38,512 bases of DNA from Candidatus Igneacidithiobacillus taupoensis (lineage in GTDB: Bacteria; Pseudomonadota; Gammaproteobacteria; Acidithiobacillales; Acidithiobacillaceae). Positions within the stretch are counted from its first letter, which is position 1. Each line of letters starts with the position of its first letter. The notes under the pieces are model-generated. The model was not told the DNA's origin. It saw only the letters and a program-made list of their open reading frames with translations, and ran no database searches. The stretch lies in assembly GCA_021375695.1 (NCBI GenBank), contig JAEPKX010000015.1, positions 1 to 38,512 of the forward strand, in the 5' to 3' direction. Made by a program: the position numbers and the translations under genes. Below are positions 25,680 through 35,189 of the stretch, in pieces.

Positions 25680-26758
25680 TCGGGCAGATAGACCTTGACA
25701 TGGATCTGATCTTTGTTGGCCTGACTCGCCAAGGGTAGTGGTGGTGGCACCGCCGCATCATTGGCACCTGGACCATAGGGGGCATAGGCGTAGGGTTTGG
25801 CTGGCAGCGCCCTGGCAAGGGTAGCGTAGCTTGGGGATCCCTTGCTGATGGGCAAGGCTACGGTGTTGTGTTCGGCAACTATCCGCCGCACCCGAGCCCA
25901 GTCAATGGGCTCCTGGATATGGTTGGCGGCCATGAAATTCTTGATGCTGACTACCGCCCGCTGCAAATCATCAGGACCGTGTTTATGGTAGGCATGCAAT
26001 GGTTTATAGGACTGCAGATAAACCTGTCCGTTGCGCTCCCCCACCATGTTGGGCTCATCAATGATTCGTACTGGCGTTCCTACCGGAACCATCGGAAAAA
26101 GTTGGGCAATATTTTCCGGGTACATCTGGAAGCAACCCTGACTGGCGCGCATTCCCACACCCCATGGGTGATAGGTACCATGGATGAAAATACCGGAAAG
26201 CCCAGTCTCCATGGCCAATTCGCCCATGGGGTTCTCGGCCCCAGGGGGCCAGTACCAGGGAATGTCCATGTGGAACTTCTTTTCAAACCACGCATGGATA
26301 TTTCTGGGAACATTCCACGCCGGCATCTTGAACTTCTGGATGATGCTGGTGGTGGTCAGGCTTTCTTTCCAGCCCGGCAAAAAGACCCCTACGGGATAGG
26401 TAAAGACCACATGCTGACCAGCGGGAAAGTAATACAGTCGACGGGCTGGAATGTTGACGATGATCCCCGTCCAAGGCTTGGGGGGTAACACGTATTCTGC
26501 CGGGATAATCACCTTGGTGGCCTGACCTGGAAGCCAGGGATTGACGCCAGGGTTGGCCCGGGTAATCTGGTTATAACCTACGTCATAGAAACGTCCGATA
26601 TCCAGCAGCGTGTCGTCCCGGTGGCTAGTGACTGCCAGCAGGTTGCCTACCACATTACCATGCGCAGGCAAGGGGAAAACCGTACCCTGGGCCGAGGAAC
26701 TGAGCAGAAGGATTCCACCGATGAACAACAAAATTGCATTGAAAGAGATTCGCGGCAT
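25664..26758 (-). CDS. L,D-transpeptidase (YkuD family) with LysM-like domain
   Basis: The 364-residue exported protein has a signal peptide (about 1-25), a LysM-like segment (about 42-86: DDTLLDIGRFYDVGYNQI), a YkuD catalytic domain (about 97-235) and a proline- and alanine-rich tail. The active site includes H193 in HGTYHPWG and C209 in ASQGCFQM. The residue after CF is Q211 where most relatives have arginine (SHGCIRM/VRL). It should cross-link peptidoglycan or attach proteins in the periplasm. The ATG at 26758 is preceded by GAGGAAAAG; an upstream in-frame start at 26788 lacks a site. Confidence 0.92.
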   Translation of the reverse strand: MPRISFNAILLFIGGILLLSSSAQGTVFPLPAHGNVVGNLLAVTSHRDDTLLDIGRFYDVGYNQITRANPGVNPWLPGQATKVIIPAEYVLPPKPWTGIIVNIPARRLYYFPAGQHVVFTYPVGVFLPGWKESLTTTSIIQKFKMPAWNVPRNIHAWFEKKFHMDIPWYWPPGAENPMGELAMETGLSGIFIHGTYHPWGVGMRASQGCFQMYPENIAQLFPMVPVGTPVRIIDEPNMVGERNGQVYLQSYKPLHAYHKHGPDDLQRAVVSIKNFMAANHIQEPIDWARVRRIVAEHNTVALPISKGSPSYATLARALPAKPYAYAPYGPGANDAAVPPPLPLASQANKDQIHVKVYLPDQKSS

Positions 26759-26849
26759 CTTTTCCTCGAATAGTGACCGGGCAAACAAAAACTCGGCCTT
26801 GCATCCTGTATCGATTCAAAGCGTAATTGTACCGAAAATGGAGAGCATA

Positions 26850-27278
26850 ATGGAATCACCTTTTTTACTGCGAATACGAGAAACTCTGGATGGCGAGCGA
26901 CGGATCAGTGAAACCACCCGATCAGATTTCCAGGCCCTGGACCATCTTGTTGCGAACATCGCCCAGGATCTGCAAGTGGACTATGATGGTCCAGAGGTTG
27001 GCATTGGGACCAATTCCGGTTTACACCGGTTACGCGTAGCCGAGCATCACTGGACAGGTGCCCAGCGTGGCTGGGGAGTCGCGGTATGTTCTTATGCCCA
27101 GAGCAATCATCCCCGCAGTGAATGGCGGCTTGCAAAGGTCAGTCGGGAACGCCTTCCACTGGTACTCCATGCCCTGCCCAGATTTTTTCTGGGATATGTC
27201 CAGGTTGCCCGGTCGCAGCGCGAGGATCGGGCCAGCCTTCGACGACTCCAGCAAATTGCCAAATTGTTGCAGCGTTGA
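26850..27278 (+). CDS. Hypothetical protein upstream of the GTPase module
   Basis: The 142-residue soluble protein is not recognised. It has an acidic first half (about 1-60, helical LDGERRISETTRSDFQALDHLVANIAQDLQ in character), a central part rich in histidine and tryptophan (about 62-95) and a basic helical C-terminus (RSQREDRASLRRLQQIAKLL-like). It has no signal or membrane helix. GGAG six bases before ATG 26850 decides the start, although the frame is open upstream. It is 72 bases from the FimV-like gene, in the same direction, and may belong to that operon. Confidence 0.75.
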   Translation: MESPFLLRIRETLDGERRISETTRSDFQALDHLVANIAQDLQVDYDGPEVGIGTNSGLHRLRVAEHHWTGAQRGWGVAVCSYAQSNHPRSEWRLAKVSRERLPLVLHALPRFFLGYVQVARSQREDRASLRRLQQIAKLLQR

Positions 27279-27350
27279 CAGGGACCCAAAAGCAACTAAG
27301 TACTTCTCGCAAGTGAAAGAAACAAAGCAGTGACTTCGAGCCCAAGGTTT

Positions 27351-28865
27351 ATGTCCATTCCCAGCAGCAGTCTCATCCTCATTGGACTGGCAGTGTTCTT
27401 ACTGCTGGGTGCCATCGGCTGGAAGCTTTACCAGCAGCGCAGGGCTCCCTCCCAGCGGATGACACCCAAGTCAAATGCTGCGCCCCATGGGAATATTGCG
27501 GAGGTTCCAGCAGCACCGACACTCCCCCCAGCAGCCCCTGTCGTACCAGCAGGCAACGGTGCAGGAGACTTTGCCGTCGAAGAAGTCTCCATTCTTGATG
27601 AAGTAGAGATTTATTTGGCCTATGGACACAAGGAGCAAGCAGTTACCACCCTCCGCTGGTATGTGGATCATCATCCCGGGGATTTTCCCCAACGGGAGCG
27701 CTTGCGAAAGCTCTACCTTGCACTCAATGATCTCGATGGACTGGCAGAACAGCTGGATGCAGATCTCACCCTGGGAGCCATTACCCCAGAAAGTGCGCGT
27801 ACCCTGGTCCTGGAGGCATTGGATCAGGATCCAGGCCATCTTGCTTTGCGGGTACTTGCAGAAGACCGCCTGCACTTTAGCCTCGACGATCTGGAAGCGG
27901 AACTTCGCAGGCGTCGACCCATACACACAGGGCCATCAGAACCCGAGACCGAGCAGCTAGCCCTATCTGGCTTGCGGGCAGAATTGCAGCAGGTCATCGT
28001 ACATCCCGAGCCCATCGACCTGAGCAGTCTCCCGTCCCTGGAACCGTTTCCCCGGGAAAAAAGTGCAGCGGCGGTGGTGGCAGAAGAGTTCGAGGGAAAA
28101 GCCTTGGTACGCGGCAACTCTCCCCTGTCGCCGCTGAGCGATGAAGAACAACAGGTGGTTTCTACCCTAGTCTCCGTACCGCGCTTGACCAAACTGCTCT
28201 TGCGCAGTGGACAAGAGCGTGCTGCAGAAGAACTACTGCAACGACAGATCATCCTGCATCCCAAGCAACTGCACTTTCATGTACTACTGCTGCAGTTGCT
28301 TTTTCATCGGCAAGACCTCAATGCCTATGGGCTCGCCCTGCTCCGTTTGTATATTGCTCTTTGGGGTTTGGGTAAGGCTCTTCGCCAGCGACTGCTGGAG
28401 GTCGGCAAGCATTTGGGAGTCCATCCACTTTGGACAGAGTTGGCAGCTTGTGAAGGCGCTGAAGAAAAACTCGCCCCCTTGGCAGAGCGTTATGGACTAT
28501 ATCTTCCCCTTGCAGCCATTCCTTTGAGTAACCCGCCCTTAGTAGAAGAGCGATTGCGGCGGGATGGCGAATTGAGCGAAGCAAAGAGCGATGATCAGGT
28601 TTTTCGGGAGTTCAATCTCTTACTTGATTACGGTCAAGTCGAGGAAGCTGTGGATTTATTGGAAAATGCCGCCCTCAGCACACCACATCAGCGAAGCTAT
28701 TTTGCCCCTTTACTGGAGATGTATGAAAGGATGCAGGCCCGGGATCGTTTTACTCGCTTCAGCAAAAAAATTCTTGCCGGCACCCAGTTGCCCGATGAGA
28801 GCATCTTGCGGCAGATGTACCATCTATCAGAACGTTTGCAAGAACCAAAGTCGGTCCGAGCCTAG
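27351..28865 (+). CDS. FimV/HubP-like membrane protein with TPR-type repeats
   Basis: The 504-residue protein has an N-terminal membrane helix (about 9-25, LILIGLAVFLLLGAIGW), a proline-rich linker (about 45-75), a FimV-like TPR unit (DEVEIYLAYGHKEQAVTTLR, about 83-140), an acidic middle, and a second helical-repeat region (about 270-480) with DEVxxxY/QVEEAVDLLENAAL character. FimV/HubP proteins organise type IV pili and polar proteins. No LysM domain is visible, so this is a reduced relative. It leads a set that includes a small GTPase and roadblock proteins. Start 27351 is uncertain; GTG 27330 is an alternative. Confidence 0.75.
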   Translation: MSIPSSSLILIGLAVFLLLGAIGWKLYQQRRAPSQRMTPKSNAAPHGNIAEVPAAPTLPPAAPVVPAGNGAGDFAVEEVSILDEVEIYLAYGHKEQAVTTLRWYVDHHPGDFPQRERLRKLYLALNDLDGLAEQLDADLTLGAITPESARTLVLEALDQDPGHLALRVLAEDRLHFSLDDLEAELRRRRPIHTGPSEPETEQLALSGLRAELQQVIVHPEPIDLSSLPSLEPFPREKSAAAVVAEEFEGKALVRGNSPLSPLSDEEQQVVSTLVSVPRLTKLLLRSGQERAAEELLQRQIILHPKQLHFHVLLLQLLFHRQDLNAYGLALLRLYIALWGLGKALRQRLLEVGKHLGVHPLWTELAACEGAEEKLAPLAERYGLYLPLAAIPLSNPPLVEERLRRDGELSEAKSDDQVFREFNLLLDYGQVEEAVDLLENAALSTPHQRSYFAPLLEMYERMQARDRFTRFSKKILAGTQLPDESILRQMYHLSERLQEPKSVRA

Positions 28866-28877
28866 GGAGGAGACAGC

Positions 28878-29999
28878 ATGAATGAAAAGCCCAACGCCGT
28901 CGCCACATCCCTCGTAGTGCAAAGCATTGGTATGGATGCACGCAAGGAAGCCGTATTTCGCATGGCCTTCAAGATGAATCGAAGGCACGCCTATCGCTTG
29001 CTCGAAGACGGTGAAAAAGAAAAAGTCGATCTCGCCATTGCCGACCTCGACTCTCCCGAGGGCCTGGCCCAGGCGCGCACCTTTGCCAGGGAACAGCCGC
29101 ACATTCCTTTGCTCGGAACCAGTACCACTCCCGAGCAGTATCCAGAATTTCGGGTGCTTCGCAAGCCCATTCGCATGGAAACCCTTTTCCCGGCCCTTGC
29201 CCAACTCCTCCAGCAGCCTGCAAATGCTCCTGCATCCCTCCCTCCTGTCGAAACGGCGAGCCCTCCCCCCCCAAAACCAGAGGCTTCCCAGCCGTCCACC
29301 AAGGCAGCAGATGCCGATCTTCGGGTCAGCCTATCCCGGCGTTGGAACCCGGAACAGGTGGAATATTTTGACCCGGACCAGGGGATTCTTGCCCTCGTCC
29401 AACGGGCGGTGCGGGATCAAATCCCCACCCAGATTCTCAATCCCGAGGGAAAACTCCTCTGGCGTATCCTCCCTGGGGACGGCTTGGTCGAAAGCTATGG
29501 GAGCTCCACGGAAGAAAATAAAGCCCTGACTGATCCGGAGCGGCTCCAGGTCCGGGTTGACAGCTCCCAGGCAAACGGCCAGCCAAAGCACCAGCAGGGG
29601 CTACAGGAGTTCCTTTGGTCCTTCTCTGCCGCCGTCGCCCGGGGACGAATGAGTCGTCGCATTCCCCTCCACCATCCGGTAAAGCTCCAGCGCTGGCCCA
29701 ACCTCACGCGTTTGCGTCCATTACCGGAAGCCTTACGGCTCTCGGCATTTCTGGCTCGCTCACCCGCCTCACCGCTACTCACCATCCGGATGCTGCAAGT
29801 TGAACCTGCAGATCTTTTTAATTTTCTTGCGGCAAGCGATGGTATTGGCATTCTGCAATATGGTCCTGCAGCTACGAGCACTATCCCTTCGAATCAAACG
29901 ACCCCCGCTACCAGCGAGGCGTCGACCAGAACTGTAGAGCCACCTTCACCAAAACGTGGGCTGCTGGGCCGACTATTGGCAAAGATCGCGGGCTTGTAA
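28878..29999 (+). CDS. Two-domain protein with degenerate receiver-like N-terminus
   Basis: The 373-residue cytoplasmic protein begins with a receiver-like fold (about 10-112): VDLAIADLDSPEG carries an aspartate at the phosphorylation position and VLRKPIRMETLF the conserved lysine, but the acidic pair after strand 1 is missing (VVQSIGMDA), so phosphorylation is doubtful. After a proline-rich linker (about 115-140) comes an unrecognised domain (about 145-330, RWNPEQVEYFDPDQGILAL). The C-terminus is basic (PKRGLLGRLLAKIAGL) and might contact membrane. A strong GGGAGGAG precedes the start. It lies 12 bases after the FimV-like gene and 32 before the GTPase gene. Confidence 0.72.
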   Translation: MNEKPNAVATSLVVQSIGMDARKEAVFRMAFKMNRRHAYRLLEDGEKEKVDLAIADLDSPEGLAQARTFAREQPHIPLLGTSTTPEQYPEFRVLRKPIRMETLFPALAQLLQQPANAPASLPPVETASPPPPKPEASQPSTKAADADLRVSLSRRWNPEQVEYFDPDQGILALVQRAVRDQIPTQILNPEGKLLWRILPGDGLVESYGSSTEENKALTDPERLQVRVDSSQANGQPKHQQGLQEFLWSFSAAVARGRMSRRIPLHHPVKLQRWPNLTRLRPLPEALRLSAFLARSPASPLLTIRMLQVEPADLFNFLAASDGIGILQYGPAATSTIPSNQTTPATSEASTRTVEPPSPKRGLLGRLLAKIAGL

Positions 30000-30031
30000 G
30001 GAGAAAAGGCTTAGAACCCCAAGGAGGTCGT

Positions 30032-30598
30032 ATGAGGGAAGACAACAAAATTGTATTTACAGGCCCCGTGGGGGCAGGCAAAACCTCGGCCATTGCCGTC
30101 CTCTCCGACGTGCCGATCATCTCCACCGATGCCAAGGCATCGGACATGACGATCAACCGCAAAGGCCACACCACCGTCGCCATGGACTATGGCATCCTGC
30201 ATTTGGGAGAAAAGAGCAAGGTCCACCTCTATGGGACCCCTGGCCAGGAACGTTTTGATTTTATGTGGGATATCTTGACTACGGGCGGTCTGGGTCTGGT
30301 ACTCATGCTCGATAACACCCGTCCCAACCCAAAAAAAGATATGCATTTCTTTCTTCATGCCTTTAAAAATTATATCAGCGATGTTCCGGTAGTCATCGGA
30401 ATCAGCAAAACCGATCTTGCCCCGCGGCCCACCACCACGGAATATGCCGAAATGTTTGCCGAGGTGAGCCAGGACCTCCAGATGCTCAATCCGGTTCCGC
30501 CCATCTTTGAAGTCGATGGCCGCAACAAGGAAGATATCAAAAATCTGGTCATGGCATTGCTCTTTTCCATTGATCCCGGGATCGGGGCTGCGGTATGA
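30032..30598 (+). CDS. Small Ras-like GTPase (COG2229/MglA-like)
   Basis: The 188-residue GTPase has P-loop G11-PVGAGK-T18, switch II LYGTPGQERFDFMW (68-79) with the Gly-Thr-Pro-Gly form typical of COG2229 and related to MglA, and base-specificity motif S125-KTD128. Such enzymes act as bacterial polarity or signalling switches and are controlled by roadblock proteins, two of which are encoded immediately downstream. AAGGAGG eight bases before the start is strong. Its stop overlaps the next start (ATGA). Confidence 0.9.
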   Translation: MREDNKIVFTGPVGAGKTSAIAVLSDVPIISTDAKASDMTINRKGHTTVAMDYGILHLGEKSKVHLYGTPGQERFDFMWDILTTGGLGLVLMLDNTRPNPKKDMHFFLHAFKNYISDVPVVIGISKTDLAPRPTTTEYAEMFAEVSQDLQMLNPVPPIFEVDGRNKEDIKNLVMALLFSIDPGIGAAV

Positions 30599-31233
30599 GC
30601 ATACAACTGGTCAGCGCTTCCACTCCCCTCTATGCCGAACTGAGTCCGGCAGGGGCCTTTTATGTGAGTTCTGGCCCGGAGTTGGAAGGCAATCGCACGG
30701 TATTACTGGGAATTCTCCGCGAGGGTGCGCAAGCACCATTTTCGGTTACCACTGCCTTGCGCTGGACCCGCCTGGACAGTGAAGAAGATGCCCTTCGTAG
30801 TATCCTTCGCCTGCAGCGATTAGGACTCATCCGTGGCAACGAACAGCCTCGTCCCGCCCCCACCGAGCGGCTAGAAGACATTCTCCCCCCTTTACTTGCT
30901 CAATTATCCGATAGAAAGCAGGCCCTGTTGGCCGATGAAAATGGATTCTATCTAGCCACTGCCGGATTTCTGCATGAATCAGCCGAAGAATTGGCAGGAC
31001 TCTCTGCCGATCTACTGAGCCTACAAAATCGACACGGGCGCCTGTTACGAAACAATCTGCGGGTGCATAGCGAAAGCTGGGCCTTGGTGGACCCCGCAGG
31101 CCAATCGGAATTGGGCTTTTGGCCCCTTTTCATTGGTCCACAGCGATTCATGTTGATCATTGGCGGTACCCCGTTGCTGCAAAACCAGTCTTTTGTCTCA
31201 TTGATCCAGGTCCTTGATCAGCGCTATCGCTGA
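30595..31233 (+). CDS. Winged-helix plus roadblock-like protein
   Basis: The 212-residue protein appears to have an N-terminal winged-helix-like part (about 25-80, SEEDALRSILRLQRLGLIRG) and a C-terminal roadblock/LC7-like part (about 105-210: KQALLADENGFYLATAGF, ESAEELAGLSADLLSL, RFMLIIGGTPLL). Roadblock proteins bind small GTPases as activators or adaptors. The ATGA overlap with the GTPase gene implies coupled translation and a direct partnership. The domain calls are from pattern only. Confidence 0.65.
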   Translation: MSIQLVSASTPLYAELSPAGAFYVSSGPELEGNRTVLLGILREGAQAPFSVTTALRWTRLDSEEDALRSILRLQRLGLIRGNEQPRPAPTERLEDILPPLLAQLSDRKQALLADENGFYLATAGFLHESAEELAGLSADLLSLQNRHGRLLRNNLRVHSESWALVDPAGQSELGFWPLFIGPQRFMLIIGGTPLLQNQSFVSLIQVLDQRYR

Positions 31234-31262
31234 ATCATCACTTTTTTTGAAGGAGCCACCAG

Positions 31263-31625
31263 ATGCGCGAAGAAATGTTAAAATCAATACTCAGTGACCT
31301 GAACGGGTCCTCTGCCGACATCGAGGCGTCGGCGGTGATTTCTACCGATGGCCTTACCATCGCCTCTTTGCTGGCCGCTAACATGGACGAGGACCGGGTG
31401 GGGGCCATGGCTGCGGCCATGCTCTCCTTGGGCGATCGGACGGCAGCGGAATTGGCGCGAGGGGAACTCGAACAGGTAATGATCAAGGGTGATGGTGGAT
31501 ATGTGTTGCTGATTCACGCTGGGCACGACGCCGTCCTGACCGTCATTGCCCGGAAAGAAGCCAAACTCGGCCTGGTCTTCCTGGATGCCAAGCGGGCTGC
31601 CCAAGGGATTGCCGAGCTGCTCTGA
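31263..31625 (+). CDS. Roadblock/LC7 protein (MglB-like)
   Basis: The 120-residue protein is a complete roadblock/LC7 domain: IEASAVISTDGLTIAS, AAAMLSLGDRTAAELARGELEQVMIKGDGGYVLLI in parts, and DAVLTVIARKEAKLGLVFLD. Homologues such as MglB are GTPase-activating partners of MglA-like GTPases. It has a strong AAGGAG upstream and lies 29 bases after the previous gene. It ends the module: the next gene is glyQ. Confidence 0.9.
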   Translation: MREEMLKSILSDLNGSSADIEASAVISTDGLTIASLLAANMDEDRVGAMAAAMLSLGDRTAAELARGELEQVMIKGDGGYVLLIHAGHDAVLTVIARKEAKLGLVFLDAKRAAQGIAELL

Positions 31626-31690
31626 TCGCCTCTCTTTTCAAGAACAAAGGCCATGGGTCATAATCGGTGCCCTTGGTGGGCGGGGACCCT

Positions 31691-32569
31691 ATGACCTTTC
31701 AGGAAATCATTCTACGACTACAGCAGTACTGGGCAGAGCAAGGTTGTGTACTGCTTCAGCCCATGGATATGCCGGTGGGGGCAGGGACCTTTCATCCGGC
31801 CACCTTCTTGCGGGCAATCGGACCCGAGCCTTGGCGTGCCGCCTACGTTCAACCTTCCCGACGACCCACGGACGGTCGCTATGGCGATAATCCCAACCGC
31901 CTGCAGCATTATTATCAGTTTCAGGCAGTGCTCAAACCCAGCCCGCCCCATCTCCAGGATCTGTATCTGGATTCTTTGGCCACCTTGGGCATTGATCCGG
32001 CGGTGCAGGACATCCGTTTTGTGGAGGACGACTGGGAGTCGCCCACCCTGGGCGCTTGGGGCTTGGGTTGGGAGGTCTGGTTGAATGGCATGGAAGTCAC
32101 CCAGTTTACCTACTTTCAGCAAATCGGGGGGCTGGATTGTCGTCCGGTCATGGGGGAAATCACCTATGGCCTGGAACGCTTGGCCATGTATCTCCAGGGA
32201 GTAGATAGTGTCTATGATTTGATCTGGACGCCCGGGATTCTTTATGGCGATGTCTATCATCAAAATGAAGTCGAGCAATCCCGCTACAACTTTGAACTGG
32301 CGCCCATTGATGTACTGCTGGCCCGTTTCGCTGCCGCCGAGTCCGATTGCCAAAACCTACTGGCCGCCCGTCTGCCTCTCCCTGCCTATGAACGGGTATT
32401 GGAATGCTCCCACAGCTTCAATCTGCTAGATGCTCGCCATGCCATTGCCGTCAATGAGCGGGCACGCTACATCGGCAGGGTCCGCAACCTAGCCCGCGGC
32501 GTGGCAGAGCTCTATGCTGAGGCCCGGGCGAAGCTAGGGCATCCCATGCTCCCAAAGGAATCCCGATGA
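31691..32569 (+). CDS. glyQ: Glycyl-tRNA synthetase alpha subunit
   Basis: The 292-residue class II synthetase subunit has [54 protein letters not shown] and the catalytic-core [15 protein letters not shown]. The start at 31691 has GGCGGGG upstream; a GTG-initiated extension at 31667 has no family sequence. With GlyS it forms the heterotetrameric enzyme. Its stop overlaps the glyS start (ATGA). Confidence 0.97.
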   Translation: MTFQEIILRLQQYWAEQGCVLLQPMDMPVGAGTFHPATFLRAIGPEPWRAAYVQPSRRPTDGRYGDNPNRLQHYYQFQAVLKPSPPHLQDLYLDSLATLGIDPAVQDIRFVEDDWESPTLGAWGLGWEVWLNGMEVTQFTYFQQIGGLDCRPVMGEITYGLERLAMYLQGVDSVYDLIWTPGILYGDVYHQNEVEQSRYNFELAPIDVLLARFAAAESDCQNLLAARLPLPAYERVLECSHSFNLLDARHAIAVNERARYIGRVRNLARGVAELYAEARAKLGHPMLPKESR

Positions 32570-34644
32570 GCTTTCGCGATCTCTTGGTGGAAATTGGTTG
32601 TGAGGAACTCCCTGCCCGCGAGCAGGTACAACTCCAAGAAAGCGCTGCCGATCAATTTGCGCAGCTCCTGGACACAGCAGGGATTGGCTACGGAGTAATA
32701 CAGCCCTATATTGGCCCAAGAAGAATTGCCGTGCTGGTCCAGGATCTGGCCGTAGCAACCCGTCCTGAAACAGAAATTCGCCGAGGACCGACTCTGGAAC
32801 GCGCCTTTACGGATGGCAAAGCCACTGCGGCGGCCGAAGGCTTTGCCCGATCCTGTGGCGTTAGTGTTGCTGATCTGGAAACCCTGGAAAGTGACAAGGG
32901 GCCGGTGCTTGCCTTTCGCATCACGCACCCCTCCAGGCCTACAGCGGAACTTCTCCCCACGCTTGCCAACCGTTGGCTCCAAAACCTTCCCTTCCGCAAA
33001 CGGATGCGCTGGGGAAAGTTAGAGGAGAGTTTCAGCCGCCCCATTCGTTGGCTCTTGTTGCGCTTTGGCGCTGAGACCCTTCCCTGGCAGAGTTATGGGC
33101 TCCTGGGAGAAGCCCACAGTTTTGGGCATCGTGTCCATCACCCCGGCCCTGTCCCCTTTGTCCACCCCAAAGACTATGTCGCTGCACTGGAGCAAGCCAA
33201 GGTGCGGGCTTCCTGGCCGGAACGTCGGCAGTATATTGCTAGGCGCATCGAACAACTAGCCAGGGAAATGGACTGTGAACCCCTGCTTTCTGGGTCCCTA
33301 CTCGATGAAATCACGGGCCTTAATGAATGGCCGGTGGTCTTGGCAGGAGGATTCGCAGAGGAATTCCTGCGGATTCCGGAAGAGGTGCTGATCACGGTCA
33401 TGATCCAACATCAACGTTATGTACCCCTGCGCAGCCCCAATGGACGTCTTGCCCCGCGCTATACCTTTGTCGCCAACCTGGAAAGCCGCGATCCCCAGGT
33501 AGTCATCCATGGTAACAATCGCGTTCTACGGGCACGACTGGCCGATGCCACCTTCTTCTGGGACCAGGATCGGCAAGTACCCCTGGCCCAGCGTGTATTG
33601 GCATTGGATCAGGTCCTCTTTCAGGAGGGACTTGGCAGTCTGGGCGACAAGACCCGCCGACTACAACGCTTGGTACGCCAATGGGCCGGGGACTTTGGGG
33701 TCGACGCCGATATCCTCGAACGAGCCGCCACCCTCTCCAAGGCCGACCTGCTTACGGGAATGGTGGGCGAATTTCCGGAGCTCCAAGGGACCATGGGCGC
33801 CTACTATGCCCGCCATGACCAGGAAGAGGAGCGTGTCTGTCAAGCCATTGGCGAACACTATCGACCCGTGGGTCGAGAGGACAGCATCCCCCAAAGCCTG
33901 GAAGGGCAAGTCCTGGCTTTGGCCGATCGCCTGGATACACTTACTGGTTTCTTTGCCCTCGGCAAGATTCCCAGTGGCGATCGGGACCCCTTTGGCCTGC
34001 GACGTGCCTCCTTGGCGGTCTTACGTATTAGCTTGGAAGGGGAACGGAAGCTCTCCTTGCGACGGATGATCCAGTCGAGTCTCGATACCTACGGCCCCAG
34101 CCTTCCTAGCAAAGCCCCTGCCTGCGGCGAGCAGATCCTGGAATTTTTTGCCGATCGGCTACGGGTCCTCCTGCGGGAAGAGGGTTTCGCTTCGGATCAG
34201 ATCAATGCCGTGCTGGCCGTCGCTGGCGATGATCCCCTAGACACCCGTAGACGCTTGGAAAGCCTGGCACTGTTTCTGGCTGATCACCCCGCTGCCGCAG
34301 ATCTGGCAGCACTGATCAAACGGGTACACAACATTCTTCGCAAGGAAATGGTAGCAAGCGGCCCGGTGCGCGAAGAATTGCTCCTGGAGCCTGCCGAGCA
34401 AGCGCTTGCCAGACGATGGCAAGCCTTACGAGGGCAAGTGCAGGAATTTCTGGCAAGCCAGCAATACCTTGCTGCCCTGGCGACCCTGGCGGAATTACGC
34501 GAAGCCGTCGATGTTTTTTTTACCGAGATTCTGGTGCTCTGCAATGACGAAGCCCTGCGCAACAATCGACTGGCATTGCTTCGTGAACTGCAGGAAGCCT
34601 TTGGGCAAATTGCCGATTTTTCCCTTCTCCAGGGCCGCGGATGA
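32566..34644 (+). CDS. glyS: Glycyl-tRNA synthetase beta subunit
   Basis: The 692-residue protein has the normal GlyS length and begins [16 protein letters not shown]. It contains the central HD-type part ([48 protein letters not shown]) and a C-terminal anticodon-binding region. It is translationally coupled to glyQ and in turn overlaps gmhB by ATGA. Intact. Confidence 0.97.
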   Translation: MSFRDLLVEIGCEELPAREQVQLQESAADQFAQLLDTAGIGYGVIQPYIGPRRIAVLVQDLAVATRPETEIRRGPTLERAFTDGKATAAAEGFARSCGVSVADLETLESDKGPVLAFRITHPSRPTAELLPTLANRWLQNLPFRKRMRWGKLEESFSRPIRWLLLRFGAETLPWQSYGLLGEAHSFGHRVHHPGPVPFVHPKDYVAALEQAKVRASWPERRQYIARRIEQLAREMDCEPLLSGSLLDEITGLNEWPVVLAGGFAEEFLRIPEEVLITVMIQHQRYVPLRSPNGRLAPRYTFVANLESRDPQVVIHGNNRVLRARLADATFFWDQDRQVPLAQRVLALDQVLFQEGLGSLGDKTRRLQRLVRQWAGDFGVDADILERAATLSKADLLTGMVGEFPELQGTMGAYYARHDQEEERVCQAIGEHYRPVGREDSIPQSLEGQVLALADRLDTLTGFFALGKIPSGDRDPFGLRRASLAVLRISLEGERKLSLRRMIQSSLDTYGPSLPSKAPACGEQILEFFADRLRVLLREEGFASDQINAVLAVAGDDPLDTRRRLESLALFLADHPAAADLAALIKRVHNILRKEMVASGPVREELLLEPAEQALARRWQALRGQVQEFLASQQYLAALATLAELREAVDVFFTEILVLCNDEALRNNRLALLRELQEAFGQIADFSLLQGRG

Positions 34645-35174
34645 GTACGCTCATCATTCTCGATCGGGATGGGGTCATCAACGAGGATAGTGACGCCTAC
34701 ATCAAAAGCCCAGCGGAGTGGCGACCCATTCCCGGCAGTCTGGAAGCCATTGCCCGCTTCAACCGGGCGGGGTATCTGGTGGTAGTGGCCAGCAATCAGT
34801 CCGGGATTGGCCGCCGGCTTTTTGATCTTCGCGCCCTCAATGCGATTCATGCCAGGATGCGGCGAGAACTCAGCAACGTGGGCGGACGCATCGATGCCTT
34901 GTTTTTTTGTCCACACCATCCCGAGGCAGGCTGTACCTGCCGCAAACCCGAACCGGGGATGTTCCGGGAAATTGCCGAGCGTTTCCAGGTAGACCTCCAA
35001 GGGGTTCCCGCCGTCGGGGATAGCTGGCGTGATATCCAGGCGGCTCGCCAAGCCAATGCGAGTCCACTCCTGGTCTTGACTGGCAAAGGCAAGAATCTGG
35101 AAAACAAAGCCCATCAGGAACGGGTCCCTGTTTTTGCCAACCTGGCTGCCGTAGCAGATGCCCTGCTCTCTTGA
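34641..35174 (+). CDS. gmhB: D-glycero-D-manno-heptose 1,7-bisphosphate 7-phosphatase
   Basis: The 177-residue HAD phosphatase has the nucleophile motif LDRDGVIN (D8, D10), VVASNQSGIGR, the zinc site CPHHPEAGCTCRKP and the magnesium motif AVGDSWRDIQAA. It removes the 7-phosphate in ADP-heptose synthesis for lipopolysaccharide core in the cytoplasm. It overlaps glyS by four bases and precedes plsC by 15 bases, a known glyQS-gmhB-plsC order. Confidence 0.95.
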   Translation: MSTLIILDRDGVINEDSDAYIKSPAEWRPIPGSLEAIARFNRAGYLVVVASNQSGIGRRLFDLRALNAIHARMRRELSNVGGRIDALFFCPHHPEAGCTCRKPEPGMFREIAERFQVDLQGVPAVGDSWRDIQAARQANASPLLVLTGKGKNLENKAHQERVPVFANLAAVADALLS

Positions 35175-35189
35175 GTCCAGCTCTACTCC

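Noticed and set aside
34284-35114. A 276-codon minus-strand frame
   Set aside because: Antisense to glyS and gmhB, both certain genes.
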